Shown here: in pieces, positions 47,723-58,194 of the stretch
Layout of the letters: each line of letters starts with the position of its first letter
Numbering within the stretch: position 1 is the first letter of the stretch
Assembly: GCF_003626735.1 (NCBI RefSeq)
Contig: NZ_RBHX01000001.1
Coordinates: 2,170,001-2,234,000, forward strand
Length of the DNA stretch: 64,000 nt
Direction of reading: 5' to 3'
Source: Microbacterium sp. CGR2
GTDB taxonomy: Bacteria > Actinomycetota > Actinomycetes > Actinomycetales > Microbacteriaceae
Translations under genes and position numbers: made by a program
Notes under the pieces: model-generated
What the model was told of the DNA's origin: nothing
The model's input: only the letters and a program-made list of their open reading frames with translations
Databases searched by the model: none

Positions 47723-48423
47723 TCCGAACCCTCCTTGGTTGCGGGGTTGATCCCGGTGATGTCGACGCCCTGGATGTCGGCGCCTTCGGTGTCGATTCCG
47801 ACCGTGATGACCGGCACTGCGGTGCCTTCGGCCAACCGGTAGTTGGCGCCGACGACACCCAGCCGGCCCGAGGCGACGGCGTCTCGGATCAGCTCCGAGG
47901 ACTGCAACAGGTCGCTCACGGTGTTGCGCAGGTGCTCGCGGCCCACGAGTTCGGCGTCGATGTCGGCGACAGCGGTGCCACCGCTTCCGGCCAGGACCTT
48001 GCGGGCTGCCGGGACGATCGGCGCGATGAGCTTCCAGATGCGCGGGGGCAGTGGCGCGGCATCGATCGCGGTTCCGTCGATGGCCGCGCGGACGGCGCCG
48101 CAGGAATCATGCGCGAGTACGACGATGAGCGGAACTCCGAGCACGGCGACGGCGTACTCGAGGCTCGCCACGATGGACTCGCCGAGCACCTGGCCCGCAT
48201 TTCGCACGACGAACAGGTCACCCAGACCCAGGTCGAAGATGATCTCGGCGGCGAGGCGCGAGTCGGAGCAGCCGAACAGGGTGGCCACGGGGTGCTGAGC
48301 GGCGGCGATGTCGGTGCGACGAGCCACGTCCTGATTGGGGTGCAGCGGGGCGTTGTCGACGAACCGCCGATTGCCTTCCTGCATCTGCTGCCACGCTGCA
48401 GCGGGGGTGAGCGGGTTCGTCAT
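47719..48423 (-). CDS. Beta-class carbonic anhydrase
   Basis: A zinc enzyme of 234 residues converting CO2 and bicarbonate. The zinc ligands are Cys52 (with Asp54 and Arg56 in CSDSR), His105 and Cys108 (HDSCGAV), all present. The N-terminus is [20 protein letters not shown], typical of this group. The C-terminus has an extra 20 residues ([17 protein letters not shown]) not seen in many family members. It overlaps fumC and the DUF4245 gene by four bases each, so the genes are coupled. Confidence 0.94.
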   Translation of the reverse strand: MTNPLTPAAAWQQMQEGNRRFVDNAPLHPNQDVARRTDIAAAQHPVATLFGCSDSRLAAEIIFDLGLGDLFVVRNAGQVLGESIVASLEYAVAVLGVPLIVVLAHDSCGAVRAAIDGTAIDAAPLPPRIWKLIAPIVPAARKVLAGSGGTAVADIDAELVGREHLRNTVSDLLQSSELIRDAVASGRLGVVGANYRLAEGTAVPVITVGIDTEGADIQGVDITGINPATKEGSE

Positions 48424-49064
48424 GACGCCTCCGAGAGGGACCGGATCTGGGGGACGAGGGATTCGGCGAGCTCAGCGGTCGACTCCGCCGAACGCGATCC
48501 GTAGAGAAGGACGTAGTCGTCACCGGCCTGTGTGCCGATCGCGTAGGTCACGTTGGCGTCGGACCCGTTGTCGCGCAGTTCGAAGACGTCCCAGTCGATG
48601 CCGCCGATACGTGTGGTGTCGGTGGGGGCCGTGCCGTTCAGGCGCTGCGGAGCCCAGGAGGAATCGGCGTCGAAAGCCTGCGCCACCTTGATGAAACCGC
48701 GTTCGTCGTCGGCTTTCGGAGCGAGGGTGATGTCCCACACCACCGTGGCGCCGCTCTGCAGTTCTGCGGCGTTCACGCGCCAGAAGTCGCCGACGTCCGG
48801 CACGACAGCGGGGCTCTCCATGGTCGACTCGACGCTTTCCGAGATGGCGACCAGGTCGATCTCCGGTGCCTCCGGCGCCTCACCGCGGGGAACCGCGAGG
48901 ATGATCACGGCCACGACGGCCAGGGTCACCAGAAGCGCGGCGACGAGGTTGCGCACCGTCTGGCTGCCTCGATACGCCTTGCTGGATGCCGCCTTTCGCG
49001 CGGCGGTCTCGTCGGGGGTCTCGGGGCGGCCGAGCTCGGCGACGATGGGGCCGTCTTTGGTCAT
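48420..49064 (-). CDS. DUF4245 membrane protein
   Basis: A 214-residue protein of a family frequent in Actinobacteria. A polar N-terminus (about 1-35) precedes a single helix ([20 protein letters not shown]). The extracytoplasmic DUF4245 domain follows, with [20 protein letters not shown] and a [20 protein letters not shown] strand. The function is unknown. The start at 49064 is supported by the four-base overlap with xseB. It is translationally coupled to the carbonic anhydrase gene downstream. Confidence 0.9.
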   Translation of the reverse strand: MTKDGPIVAELGRPETPDETAARKAASSKAYRGSQTVRNLVAALLVTLAVVAVIILAVPRGEAPEAPEIDLVAISESVESTMESPAVVPDVGDFWRVNAAELQSGATVVWDITLAPKADDERGFIKVAQAFDADSSWAPQRLNGTAPTDTTRIGGIDWDVFELRDNGSDANVTYAIGTQAGDDYVLLYGSRSAESTAELAESLVPQIRSLSEAS

Positions 49065-49297
49065 GACGTGCTGCCCGGGGAGTCGGATGCCGCGGCCCTG
49101 GCCGCCTCGAGCCGGCGCTTCGCGCCGAGCAGCCATTCTTCGCAGCGGGCTGCGAGTGCTTCTCCGCGTTCCCACAATGCGAGCGAGTGCTCGAGCGTCG
49201 GGGAGCCCTGTTCGAGCTCGGCGACGACGGTGACGAGTTCGTCGCGGGCCGCCTCGAACGACAGCGTTTCCACAGGGATGTCGTTCAGAGCGCTCAC
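49061..49297 (-). CDS. xseB: Exodeoxyribonuclease VII small subunit
   Basis: A 78-residue helical protein. It carries the conserved [20 protein letters not shown] and [20 protein letters not shown], which form the helical hairpin that winds around the XseA tail. It is needed for exonuclease VII activity on single-stranded DNA. The GTG at 49297 lies six bases after TAAGAT on the minus strand, so it may have its own promoter within 36 bases of the xseA stop. Its stop overlaps the DUF4245 ATG by four bases. Confidence 0.96.
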   Translation of the reverse strand: MSALNDIPVETLSFEAARDELVTVVAELEQGSPTLEHSLALWERGEALAARCEEWLLGAKRRLEAARAAASDSPGSTS

Positions 49298-49333
49298 TCC
49301 TCCATCTTACGGCGTGCGTGATTCATGCCCGGC

Positions 49334-50611
49334 TCAGGATCCCTCGGGGATCTCTCCCTCGGACCGTGCCGACAGCGAACCTCGATCGACCGTGATCGTG
49401 AGGGCGCTTCCCGCCGGCGCATCCGCGGCGTCGCGCAGGATCACTCCACCGTCGAGGTGCGCGATCGCGTACCCGCGTGCCAGTGTCGCTGCCGGCGAAA
49501 GCGCTCGGAGCGAGGCTCGAAGCTCGCTGGTGCGTCGGCCGGCTGCGTCGAGCTGTCGGGTGAGAGTGTCGCGACCCCGCGACTGGAGCAGCCAGAGTTC
49601 CTGTGTGCGCGCATCGATGATCGGGTCGGGGGAGCGGAGCACCGGCCGGGAACGCAACTGCTCGAGTTGGGCGATGTCGTGCGACAGTCGCTGGGTGACC
49701 CGGGACGTGGCTCGCGAACGCAGCTGAGCGATGAGCGCGCGTTGCTCGCCGACATCGGGAACCACTCGTTTTGCGGCATCCGTCGGGGTGGAGGCACGCA
49801 GGTCGGCCACGTCGTCCAGCAGCGGATGATCGTTCTCATGCCCGATGGCGCTGACGACGGGGGTGGATGCCGCGGCCACGGCGCGGAGGAGTCGCTCATC
49901 ACTGAATCCGAGCAGAGTCTGAGGGTCGCCGCCGCCGCGGGCGATGATGATGACGTCGACCTCGGGATCGGCTTCTAACCGAGCGAGGGCCGCGAGGGTG
50001 TCCGGGACGCATCTATCGCCTTGGACGGCGGCGTACTCCGTGCGGAACCGCACCTGCGGCCACCGCAGCTCCGCGTTGCGGTGCACATCCTTCTCGGCGT
50101 CGGACCGTTCGCCGGTGATCAGGCCGATGACGTGGGGGAGGAACGGCAGGCGCGTCTTGCGCCCGGCATCGAACAGGCCTTCCTGACGCAGTTGTGCGCG
50201 GAGCTTCTCGAGACGCTCGAGCTGGTCGCCCAGACCCACGTGCTTCATCGCCGAGACGGTGAAGCTGAAGTCGCCCGCCTTGACGAAGTAATCCGCCTTC
50301 ACCGCGGCGACGACGTGATCGCCTACGCCGAGATCGCCGGGGATGCGTCCGCGGACGCTCGACCAGATGCGGATGGAGATCTGCGCGTCGGACTGGGTGT
50401 CCTTCAGCCGGGCGAAGACGTTGCCCGCGCGCAGGTTCCAGGACGTGATCTCGCCCTCGACCCACACCGTGTTCCAGCGGGCGATGAAGTCGCGGATCGT
50501 TCCGTTCAGCCGTGCGACGGATGTCGGCGCCTCGGACGTCGAGTCACGAGGTGCGACGGCGTCGGCGGGCGGAACCTCGCCGGGGCCCGCGGCCGCTTCG
50601 AAGACTGTCAT
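49334..50611 (-). CDS. xseA: Exodeoxyribonuclease VII large subunit
   Basis: A 425-residue nuclease subunit. The N-terminal OB fold has VARLNGTIRDFIARWNTVWV and EGEITSWNLRAGNVFARLKD. The catalytic core shows LPFLPHVIGLITGERSDAEKD and the DVIIIARGGGDPQTLLGFSD motif with the acidic residues. HENDHPLLDDVADLRASTPT is also typical. A helical tail for XseB follows from about residue 290. The ATG at 50611 is used. It is divergent from ispH, with 76 bases between starts. Confidence 0.96.
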   Translation of the reverse strand: MTVFEAAAGPGEVPPADAVAPRDSTSEAPTSVARLNGTIRDFIARWNTVWVEGEITSWNLRAGNVFARLKDTQSDAQISIRIWSSVRGRIPGDLGVGDHVVAAVKADYFVKAGDFSFTVSAMKHVGLGDQLERLEKLRAQLRQEGLFDAGRKTRLPFLPHVIGLITGERSDAEKDVHRNAELRWPQVRFRTEYAAVQGDRCVPDTLAALARLEADPEVDVIIIARGGGDPQTLLGFSDERLLRAVAAASTPVVSAIGHENDHPLLDDVADLRASTPTDAAKRVVPDVGEQRALIAQLRSRATSRVTQRLSHDIAQLEQLRSRPVLRSPDPIIDARTQELWLLQSRGRDTLTRQLDAAGRRTSELRASLRALSPAATLARGYAIAHLDGGVILRDAADAPAGSALTITVDRGSLSARSEGEIPEGS

Positions 50612-50687
50612 CTGCTCCCGTTCGGTGGTCCTGCAGAGTGAGGAGGCATTCCGGCCTTGCTCAGGCAGGCGCCGGTAGAATCAAGGG

Positions 50688-51764
50688 GTGACTTCGACTG
50701 CCGTTCATCTCCCCATCCCTCGCATGCCACGAGTGCGTGCGGTCGGGCGGCTTCAGGATAACCCGGTCCTCGGACAGAAGCGGATTCTGCTCGCCGCGCC
50801 CCGGGGGTACTGCGCCGGCGTCGACCGCGCGGTGGTCGCTGTCGAGAAGGCTCTCGAGCGATACGGCGCCCCGGTGTACGTGCGCAAGCAGATCGTGCAC
50901 AACATCCACGTCGTCACGGAGCTCGAGGCGAAGGGCGCCATCTTCGTCGAGGAGGTCGATGAGGTTCCCGCGGGATCGCATGTCGTCTTCAGTGCGCATG
51001 GTGTGTCGCCGGCGGTCGTGAATGCGGCATCCGATCTGGGACTGCACGCGATCGACGCGACCTGTCCTCTGGTCACGAAGGTGCATCGTGAGGCCGTGCG
51101 GTTCGCGCGTGATGATTTCGAGATCCTGCTCATCGGCCACGAAGGACACGAAGAGGTCGAGGGCACCGCAGGAGAGGCTCCTGACCACGTCACCGTGGTG
51201 AACTCGCCAGAAGAGGCGGACACGGTTCAGGTGAAGGACCCGTCGAAGGTCGTGTGGCTGTCGCAGACGACCCTCTCCGTCGACGAGACGATGGAAACCG
51301 TCAACCGACTTCGTCTTCGCTTCCCCGAGCTGCAGAATCCCCCGTCCGACGACATCTGCTATGCCACGCAGAACCGGCAGGTGGCGATCAAGAAGGTCGC
51401 CACGAACGCAGACCTGGTGATCGTGGTCGGGTCGTCGAATTCGTCCAACAGTGTGCGGCTGGTCGAGGTCGCGCTCGAATACGGCGCGAAGGCGGCGTAC
51501 CGAGTCGACTACGCCGAAGAGGTCAAGCAGGAGTGGCTCGACGGGGTCGAGACCGTCGGCGTGACCAGCGGCGCGTCGGTGCCGGAGGTGCTGGTCGACG
51601 AGGTGCTCGAGGCCCTCGGACACGCGGGGTACCGCGACATCGAAGAGGTGCGGACGGCCGAAGAGGACCTCATGTTCTCTCTGCCGAAGGAGCTGCGTCA
51701 GGATGCCGCGGGTCAGCGTGACGCTCGTGCACTCGGCGGTCGCGCCACCAGCGGCTCCCTCTGA
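50688..51764 (+). CDS. ispH: 4-hydroxy-3-methylbut-2-enyl diphosphate reductase
   Basis: The last enzyme of the MEP pathway, making isopentenyl and dimethylallyl diphosphate with a 4Fe-4S cluster. The three cluster cysteines are Cys42 ([13 protein letters not shown]), Cys126 ([11 protein letters not shown]) and Cys224 ([11 protein letters not shown]). The length of 358 residues is slightly above the E. coli enzyme. The GTG start lies six bases after a TAGAAT box, and in-frame ATG codons downstream cut into conserved residues. The precursor it makes feeds UppS. Confidence 0.97.
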   Translation: MTSTAVHLPIPRMPRVRAVGRLQDNPVLGQKRILLAAPRGYCAGVDRAVVAVEKALERYGAPVYVRKQIVHNIHVVTELEAKGAIFVEEVDEVPAGSHVVFSAHGVSPAVVNAASDLGLHAIDATCPLVTKVHREAVRFARDDFEILLIGHEGHEEVEGTAGEAPDHVTVVNSPEEADTVQVKDPSKVVWLSQTTLSVDETMETVNRLRLRFPELQNPPSDDICYATQNRQVAIKKVATNADLVIVVGSSNSSNSVRLVEVALEYGAKAAYRVDYAEEVKQEWLDGVETVGVTSGASVPEVLVDEVLEALGHAGYRDIEEVRTAEEDLMFSLPKELRQDAAGQRDARALGGRATSGSL

Positions 51765-51910
51765 TCCGCGCCTTCGCCGCACCCGTGACCCGCGCCGCGA
51801 AGGCAGGACGAGTTCTGCGTCTGAGCAAGAGGGGCTAGCGGTCGGGGCACGCGCCTTCCTATGATCAGGACTGTAGCGTCTGTGCATCCGGCGCTCCAGG
51901 TTGACGGAGG

Positions 51911-52001
51911 GTCCCCAGCTCTCCGTGACCCACTTGGATGATGAACGTCCCCAGCGTTCCGAGTCCGCGGCCCCGAGGAGTCCCCAATTCTCCGGGGCCG
52001 C
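51911..52001. repeat. Three direct repeats and a hairpin in the ispH downstream gap
   Basis: In the 314-base gap after ispH, a 15-base motif recurs at 51911-51925, 51947-51961 and 51980-51994. It is GTCCCCAGCTCTCCG with variants at four positions, spaced 36 and 33 bases. Around the third copy GCGGCCCCG (51967-51975) pairs with CGGGGCCGC (51993-52001). Nothing coding was seen in the rest of the gap (51765-52078). The hairpin could end ispH transcripts. Confidence 0.6.
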
Positions 52002-52078
52002 CATTGTTCTCCCCGCGGTCCGCTGGTGGGCGTGGCCGGCTGTGAGGCGCTCCGAGCCTGTGCGGTTAGCATGGCGGG

Positions 52079-52606
52079 ATGACCCAGCAGCGTCCTCAAT
52101 ACGGCGAGATCGCGACCCCCGAGGAGCAGCGCAGGGCAGCCGGCCTCCCGCCTCTGGAGGCAAGCGCCCCGAATGTCGCGCCTCCCGCGAGTGGGCCGGC
52201 GCACCCTCCCGTGCGCGACGAGGGCTTCCGTCGTCCGCACCGAGCGGATCGACTCGTCACGATCGGACTGCTCGCGTACGGTCTCGTGAGTGTGATCGTC
52301 ACCGCCGTGTCGTACCTCGACCTGCCCCGTGTGATGAACGAGAGCATGAAGATCCTCGGCATCGAAGGGGAGTTCACGAACTTCGCTCAGGGCAAGCTCT
52401 GGGGCACGATCGCGGCTGTGGTGCTGGTGGCCGGCTGGTCCCTCACCGCGTGGCTGTCGGTCCGACGGCTTCGCCGCGGGAAGATCACGTGGTGGATGCC
52501 GTTGGTGGGTGCCGTGATCACCATGGGAATCGTCTCTGTCTGCATGGCCGTGCCGATGTTCGGAGACCCCGCCTTCATGTCGTATGTGGAGAACATGGGC
52601 GGCTGA
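52079..52606 (+). CDS. Hypothetical membrane protein (DUF6264-like)
   Basis: A 175-residue protein. The N-terminus is polar and proline-rich (about 1-60), beginning MTQQRPQYGEIATPEEQRRA, which is often seen in Microbacteriaceae proteins. It is followed by three helices: the first is VTIGLLAYGLVSVIVTAV, the second around IAAVVLVAGWSLTAWLS, and the third MPLVGAVITMGIVSVCM. A loop with FTNFAQGKLWGTI lies between. The function is unknown. The ATG follows a TAGCAT box by six bases. It ends 18 bases before a strong terminator. Confidence 0.85.
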   Translation: MTQQRPQYGEIATPEEQRRAAGLPPLEASAPNVAPPASGPAHPPVRDEGFRRPHRADRLVTIGLLAYGLVSVIVTAVSYLDLPRVMNESMKILGIEGEFTNFAQGKLWGTIAAVVLVAGWSLTAWLSVRRLRRGKITWWMPLVGAVITMGIVSVCMAVPMFGDPAFMSYVENMGG

Positions 52607-52624
52607 GCGCCGCCAGACGCAGAC

Positions 52625-52654
52625 GGGTGCCCCGGCCGATCGGCCGGGGCACCC
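52625..52654. terminator. Bidirectional terminator between the DUF6264-like gene and fbaA
   Basis: A perfect 30-base palindrome, GGGTGCCCCGGCCGA with its complement, followed by TTCTGT on the plus side. It lies between two convergent stop codons and can serve both genes. Confidence 0.9.
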
Positions 52655-52678
52655 TTCTGTCTTGCGGAGGTTGGTGAC

Positions 52679-53707
<1,029 letters not shown>

Positions 53708-53892
53708 GAGAACTCCTGCGATAGGTGAAGCCGGGACAGATGTCACTCTATCGGGGTGACCGAGCGGATGCCGCGGACGGGGCGGCGCCCCGGGGAGCCG
53801 ACTCCTGCGCCTGCGTTAAGAATCGACTTTCCTTCGCCCGTACGGCAGTGAAAGGCCGAGGATTTGGTGTCTTCGCTGGTTAGGCTGGCCCC

Positions 53893-54879
53893 ATGGTGAG
53901 TCCTGCAGCCGATCTGAGTCCGCTCCACCCCGACCGCAACCTCGCGATGGAACTCGTACGCGCGACCGAAGCCGCGGCCATCCGCGCGGTTCCGTTCATC
54001 GGGCGGGGAGCGAAAGAAGCGGCTGATGGTGCCGCCGTCGACGCGATGCGCGCCTTCCTCGGCACGGTCGACTTCCAGGGGCGAGTCGTCATCGGCGAAG
54101 GGGAGAAGGACAACGCTCCGATGCTCTTCAACGGAGAGATCGTCGGCACCGGACGAGGTCCGCTCTGCGACATCGCGGTCGATCCGATCGACGGGACATC
54201 CCTCACAGCGGCGGGTCGACAGAACGCGCTCTCGGTGATCGCCGTGTCCGACCGTGGCACGATGCTCGATGCGTCCTCCGTCTTCTATATGGACAAGCTG
54301 GTGACCGGCCCTGCGGGAGTCGGCGTGGTCGACATCCGCCTGCCCATCGGCGAGAACATTCGCAAGCTCGCCGAAGCGCTGGGCAAGCCCGTCGACGAGA
54401 TCGTGGTCTCCGTCCTGAACCGACCGCGTCACGAGCAACTCATCCAGGAGATCCGTGACGCGGGGGCCGGTACTCGACTGATGAGCGATGGAGATGTCGC
54501 CGGCGGCATCAATGCGGCCCGTCACGACGCGCGAACGGACATGTGCGTCGGCATCGGAGGGAGCCCCGAGGGCATCGTGACCGCGTGTGCGATCAAGGCG
54601 CTCGGCGGGCACATCCAGGGGACGCTGTTCCCGCGTGACGACGATGAGCGCCAGCGCGGCATCGATGCGGGGCTGGACATGGACAAGGTCTACGAAGCAG
54701 ACGATCTGGTGCAGGGGAAGAACGCGATCTTCGTCGCGACCGGTGTCACCGACGGTCAGCTCGTCGCCGGGGTGCGGCGTGAGCGAGGCTTCGTCTACAC
54801 GGAGAGTGTGGTTCTGCGCGGTGCGTCGGGCACGATGCGGCGGATCGCCTCAGAGCACCTCGTCTCGAAGTGGCTCTGA
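53893..54879 (+). CDS. glpX: Class II fructose-1,6-bisphosphatase
   Basis: A gluconeogenic phosphatase of 328 residues. The Mg-binding motifs are VVIGEGEKDNAPML and VDPIDGTSLTAAG. DVAGGINAARHD and GIGGSPEGIVTACAIKALGG are also present, as is usual for GlpX. It works directly after FbaA in gluconeogenesis; the two genes are divergent with 185 bases between their starts. The ATG follows a TAGGCT box by six bases. A 20-base palindrome follows the stop. Confidence 0.97.
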   Translation: MVSPAADLSPLHPDRNLAMELVRATEAAAIRAVPFIGRGAKEAADGAAVDAMRAFLGTVDFQGRVVIGEGEKDNAPMLFNGEIVGTGRGPLCDIAVDPIDGTSLTAAGRQNALSVIAVSDRGTMLDASSVFYMDKLVTGPAGVGVVDIRLPIGENIRKLAEALGKPVDEIVVSVLNRPRHEQLIQEIRDAGAGTRLMSDGDVAGGINAARHDARTDMCVGIGGSPEGIVTACAIKALGGHIQGTLFPRDDDERQRGIDAGLDMDKVYEADDLVQGKNAIFVATGVTDGQLVAGVRRERGFVYTESVVLRGASGTMRRIASEHLVSKWL

Positions 54880-54958
54880 GCTCCGCACGCCGCTGAGCCA
54901 GCGCGAATCAGTCTGATCGGCACCGTTCAGGGTCAGTCGTCTGAGACGATCATCGTTA

Positions 54959-54978
54959 TCGACCCGGTACCGGGTCGA
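54959..54978. terminator. Palindrome downstream of glpX
   Basis: TCGACCCGGTACCGGGTCGA is a perfect 20-base palindrome 80 bases past the glpX stop, and a smaller CGTCT-AGACG hairpin precedes it. No T-run follows, so a terminator role is only probable. Confidence 0.5.
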
Positions 54979-55083
54979 CACCTCGTGATCCCCGGTTCGG
55001 CGAAGCGCCGTGTCACAATTGTCATTGGGTTTGTCGCCGTCGACGGAGCCGCCAGGCACCGCAGGCGCAGGAGGGGCGAACAG

Positions 55084-55368
55084 ATGACAACGCAGCACAC
55101 GAGTGGCCCGAAGGCCGCGCCGACCAAGATCGTGACGACGAACACGGGGCGCATCCTTCGAGTGAGCGCCGACTCCGAGACTCGAGTCAGCGCACCGGTT
55201 TCCTCGCCGCCCAAGACGGTGGTCGATCCAGCACGACGTGCCGATGTTCTTTTCCGCGTGCGTCGCGCCGAAGGTCACGAGATCAGCGCCTGGTGGATGA
55301 TCGGAGCCTTCCTCGCCACCAGTGGCCTGGTGATCGTGCTGTTGAGCGGTGTCCCCGGCGCAGCCTGA
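55084..55368 (+). CDS. Small membrane protein, hypothetical
   Basis: A 94-residue protein. The first 65 residues are polar with positive and negative stretches (RRADVLFRVRRAEGHE), and a C-terminal helix (WWMIGAFLATSGLVIVLLSG) suggests tail anchoring or a single pass. No domain is recognised. The ATG at 55084 has GGAGGGG upstream; a longer frame upstream is not supported. An ACAATTGT palindrome lies about 70 bases before the ATG. It ends one base before the convergent rmuC stop. Confidence 0.7.
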   Translation: MTTQHTSGPKAAPTKIVTTNTGRILRVSADSETRVSAPVSSPPKTVVDPARRADVLFRVRRAEGHEISAWWMIGAFLATSGLVIVLLSGVPGAA

Positions 55369-55369
55369 C

Positions 55370-56668
55370 TCAGGCTTCGTCGAATCGGGAGCGAACCGCT
55401 CCCACGTCGGCGCGCAGCAGCGCTGCGGGTGACTCTCGTGGCTCCGCCGATGCTTCTTCGTCGTCTCGAGCCCTCGACCGCGGCGACGGCTCGTCGCCGC
55501 CGATGAGTTCCGGCGCGGTGAAGCGGCGCGTCACTCCCGCGGTCACGGCCGGTGCGGCTGCGAGCCCGGATGCATCGATGCCCGGGAACTGCCGTGCCGT
55601 GACCAGCACGCGGGTCTCGAGAGAGCCGGCGAACTTGTTGTAGCTGTCGACGGTACGCTCCAGCGCCCGGCGTAGGTCGTCGGCGTGACCTGCCAGAGTG
55701 CCGAGTCGGTCGTAGAGCTGCGTGCCCAGGTTCAGCAGCGTGCGCGCTTCGGTCGAGACCTCCTGCTGCGTCCAGGTGTACGCCACGGTCTTCAGTACCG
55801 CCCAGAGGTTGACAGGGGAGGCGAGGGCCACCCGCCGGCTGAAGGCATAGTCGAGCAGGGTCGGGTCTTCGTCGAGCGCGGCCGCGAGGAGGGATTCGCT
55901 CGGCAGGAAGCAGATCACGAACTCCGGGCTCGCGTCGAGGCCGGACCAGTATGCCTTCTTCGCCAGGGCGTCGATGTGCGCGCGGACTGCCTTGACGTGC
56001 TTCTGCATATGAGCGCGGCGCTGCGCTTCGTGGGTGCCCCCGGCGGGGAGAGCGGAAGCCTCGAGGTAGGCGTCGAGCGGCACTTTGGCGTCGACGGCGA
56101 TCGAGGTTCCTCCCGCCAGGCGCACGACCATATCGGGGCGACCGGTGCCGCGGTCGGAAGAGATGGTGGATTGCAGATCGAAATCGACGTGGCGGGTGAG
56201 CCCGGCGGCTTCGACCACACGGCGCAACTGCGTCTCGCCCCAGACTCCGCGAGTCGCCGTAGATCGCAGTGCCCCGGCGAGCGACTCGGTCGTGGCTCGA
56301 AGCGCTTCGTCGGACTCCTGCGCGCGCCTGAGCTGCTCGGCCAGGGTGCCGAACTGCGCCTGCCTTTCCTGCTCGATCGCGGTGACCTTGGACTGCATCT
56401 GCTGAAGGCTCTCCCGCACCGGCGCGAGCGCGGTCAGGACGGCGTTCTGCTGCTGCACGCGCTCGGCCTCCGCACGCTGCTCGGTTCGCGCGTGCTCGAC
56501 GGCGTCGCGATAGAGGTCGTACTGACGATCGCGGTCATCGCGGGCAGCGGCCAACTCGGCCTCGGCGCGCGCGAGATCGGCTGCTCCGCGGCCGGCTCTC
56601 AGATACCACCCTGCGGCGACTCCGACCGCGAGAGCGGCGAGCAGCAGAACGACAGTCAGTGCATCCAT
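55370..56668 (-). CDS. rmuC: DNA recombination protein RmuC
   Basis: A 432-residue protein. An N-terminal helix (about 3-22) precedes a coiled coil (about 30-125, rich in Ala, Arg, Glu and Gln). The RmuC nuclease-like domain has TRGVWGETQLRRVVEAAGL, AVDAKVPLDAYLEA and the FVICFLPSESLLAAALDED segment. It limits recombination at inverted repeats in E. coli. The C-terminal 45 residues are disordered and acidic. The start is an ATG at 56668 with no clear Shine-Dalgarno. It is one base from the small membrane gene stop. Confidence 0.93.
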   Translation of the reverse strand: MDALTVVLLLAALAVGVAAGWYLRAGRGAADLARAEAELAAARDDRDRQYDLYRDAVEHARTEQRAEAERVQQQNAVLTALAPVRESLQQMQSKVTAIEQERQAQFGTLAEQLRRAQESDEALRATTESLAGALRSTATRGVWGETQLRRVVEAAGLTRHVDFDLQSTISSDRGTGRPDMVVRLAGGTSIAVDAKVPLDAYLEASALPAGGTHEAQRRAHMQKHVKAVRAHIDALAKKAYWSGLDASPEFVICFLPSESLLAAALDEDPTLLDYAFSRRVALASPVNLWAVLKTVAYTWTQQEVSTEARTLLNLGTQLYDRLGTLAGHADDLRRALERTVDSYNKFAGSLETRVLVTARQFPGIDASGLAAAPAVTAGVTRRFTAPELIGGDEPSPRSRARDDEEASAEPRESPAALLRADVGAVRSRFDEA

Positions 56669-56753
56669 GTGCCCATGATGCCTGCAGCATCCGACATCGG
56701 CCCGTTGCCCGCGCCAACATCGCGGCGTCAGCCTGCCGATCTGCTGACCGCGA

Positions 56754-57347
56754 TCAGGCGACGGCGCGCTCCAAGACCGGAACGGACGGTTCCGTCACCC
56801 GCAGGCTCAGTGCGTCGGCGAGGCCGAACACGTCCACCGCGCCGTTCCGACGTGCGGCGTCGATCACGATCTGGGCGCACGCTCGCGCATCCGCGAGGGC
56901 GTCGTGATGGGAGAACTCCGCGAAACCGGCGGCCGCCGCGGCCTTGGGCAGTCGATAGGAGTCGAGTTGGTAGGTCTTGCGGGCGACCTGCAGGCTGCAG
57001 AGCGAGCGGTACGGCGGGCAGAGCAGCCCGGTGACTTCCGCCGCCCGGCGGAGCACGTTGAGGTCGAAGCCCGCATTGTGCGCGACGAGGACATCGGCGC
57101 CGGCGAAGTCGCACAGTCGATCGAACTGATCCACCCAGCTGGCGGCGGAGAGCACGTGTTCCGGCTGGATGCCGTGGATGCGGACGTTCCATTCCTGGAA
57201 CTCATCGTGCCCGGGAGGAGGCTGAATCAGCCAGCCCGCTGTGGCGACGACCTCGCCGCCGCGCACTCGTACCAGTCCCACGGAACAGGCGGAGGCGGGG
57301 CTGGAGTTCGCGGTCTCGAAGTCGATCGCAGTGAAGTCCAGTGGCAC
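56754..57347 (-). CDS. DEDDh 3'-5' exonuclease
   Basis: A 197-residue DnaQ-like exonuclease. The acidic residues are Asp9 and Glu11 (FTAIDFETANSS), the next aspartate is in VAHNAGFDLNVL, and the histidine and last aspartate are in SHHDALADARACAQ. It resembles the proofreading fold found in DnaQ and in stand-alone exonucleases such as those near rmuC. The substrate is unknown. The GTG at 57347 was chosen because the longer frame adds an unconserved region. It is divergent from the methyltransferase gene, 59 bases between starts. Confidence 0.93.
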   Translation of the reverse strand: MPLDFTAIDFETANSSPASACSVGLVRVRGGEVVATAGWLIQPPPGHDEFQEWNVRIHGIQPEHVLSAASWVDQFDRLCDFAGADVLVAHNAGFDLNVLRRAAEVTGLLCPPYRSLCSLQVARKTYQLDSYRLPKAAAAAGFAEFSHHDALADARACAQIVIDAARRNGAVDVFGLADALSLRVTEPSVPVLERAVA

Positions 57348-57406
57348 GAGACCACTTTCTCTCGCTGTCTCGGTGGCGAGGCGCAGGCTCGCCGTAGGCT
57401 GACGAC

Positions 57407-58147
57407 ATGACGGACGAGCAGGCGACATCCTTCGGTGTTCAGGCCCACAGCTACGAGGTCGGAAGGCCGGAGTACCCGTTCGATTCGGTGGCGTGGATGC
57501 TCGAAGCCCTGCCGCACGGCGCGCGCCGGATCGCCGATGTCGGCGCCGGAACCGGAAAGCTCACCCGCACACTGCTCGGTGCACCGGATGCCGAGGTCGT
57601 CGCCGTCGATCCCGACCCCGACATGCTCGCCACCTTCCGAACCGCTGTTCCCGGTGTGCCGGCGTTCGTGGGCACGGCTGAGAAGCTTCCGCTGCCGGAT
57701 GCCAGTGTCGATGCTGTCGTGCTCGGCCAGGCGTGGCACTGGGTCGACCCGATCGCCGCATCGACCGAGATCGGGCGTGTGGTGCGGAGCGGTGGGGTAC
57801 TGGGACTGATCTGGAACATCCGGGATGAGAGCGTCGATTGGGTGCGACGGTTGACGGAGATCATGCACGGCAGCACCGCGGAGGTCATGCTCGCCGCGGG
57901 TGACCCGGTCGTCGCGGAGCCTTTCGGCGCGCTCGCCCAGGAGCGCTGGGTGTGGTCGCGTCCGATGACGCGCGATCTGCTGCACAAGATGGCGGCGTCG
58001 CGCAGCTACGTCATCACGGCATCCGACGATGAGAAGGCTCGGATCCGACGCGAGATGGACGAGCTCTTCGATGAGTCGGGTCTGCACGGCGAGGAGACGA
58101 TCGACCTCCCATACGTCACGCGCGCTTTCCGCGCGATCCGCGACTGA
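57407..58147 (+). CDS. Class I SAM-dependent methyltransferase
   Basis: A 246-residue protein of the Methyltransf_11 type. SAM-binding motif I is in RIADVGAGTGKLTRTLLG, motif II is VVAVDPDPDML, and the later LGQAWHWVDPIAASTEIGRV is characteristic of a small-molecule group of Actinobacteria. GVLGLIWNIRDESVDWV follows. The substrate is unknown. The ATG follows a TAGGCT box by six bases. It lies 47 bases before ychF. Confidence 0.92.
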   Translation: MTDEQATSFGVQAHSYEVGRPEYPFDSVAWMLEALPHGARRIADVGAGTGKLTRTLLGAPDAEVVAVDPDPDMLATFRTAVPGVPAFVGTAEKLPLPDASVDAVVLGQAWHWVDPIAASTEIGRVVRSGGVLGLIWNIRDESVDWVRRLTEIMHGSTAEVMLAAGDPVVAEPFGALAQERWVWSRPMTRDLLHKMAASRSYVITASDDEKARIRREMDELFDESGLHGEETIDLPYVTRAFRAIRD

Positions 58148-58194
58148 GGCCGCCCACGGGAGCACGCGCACGACGAGCGGTAGACTCGTACCCC

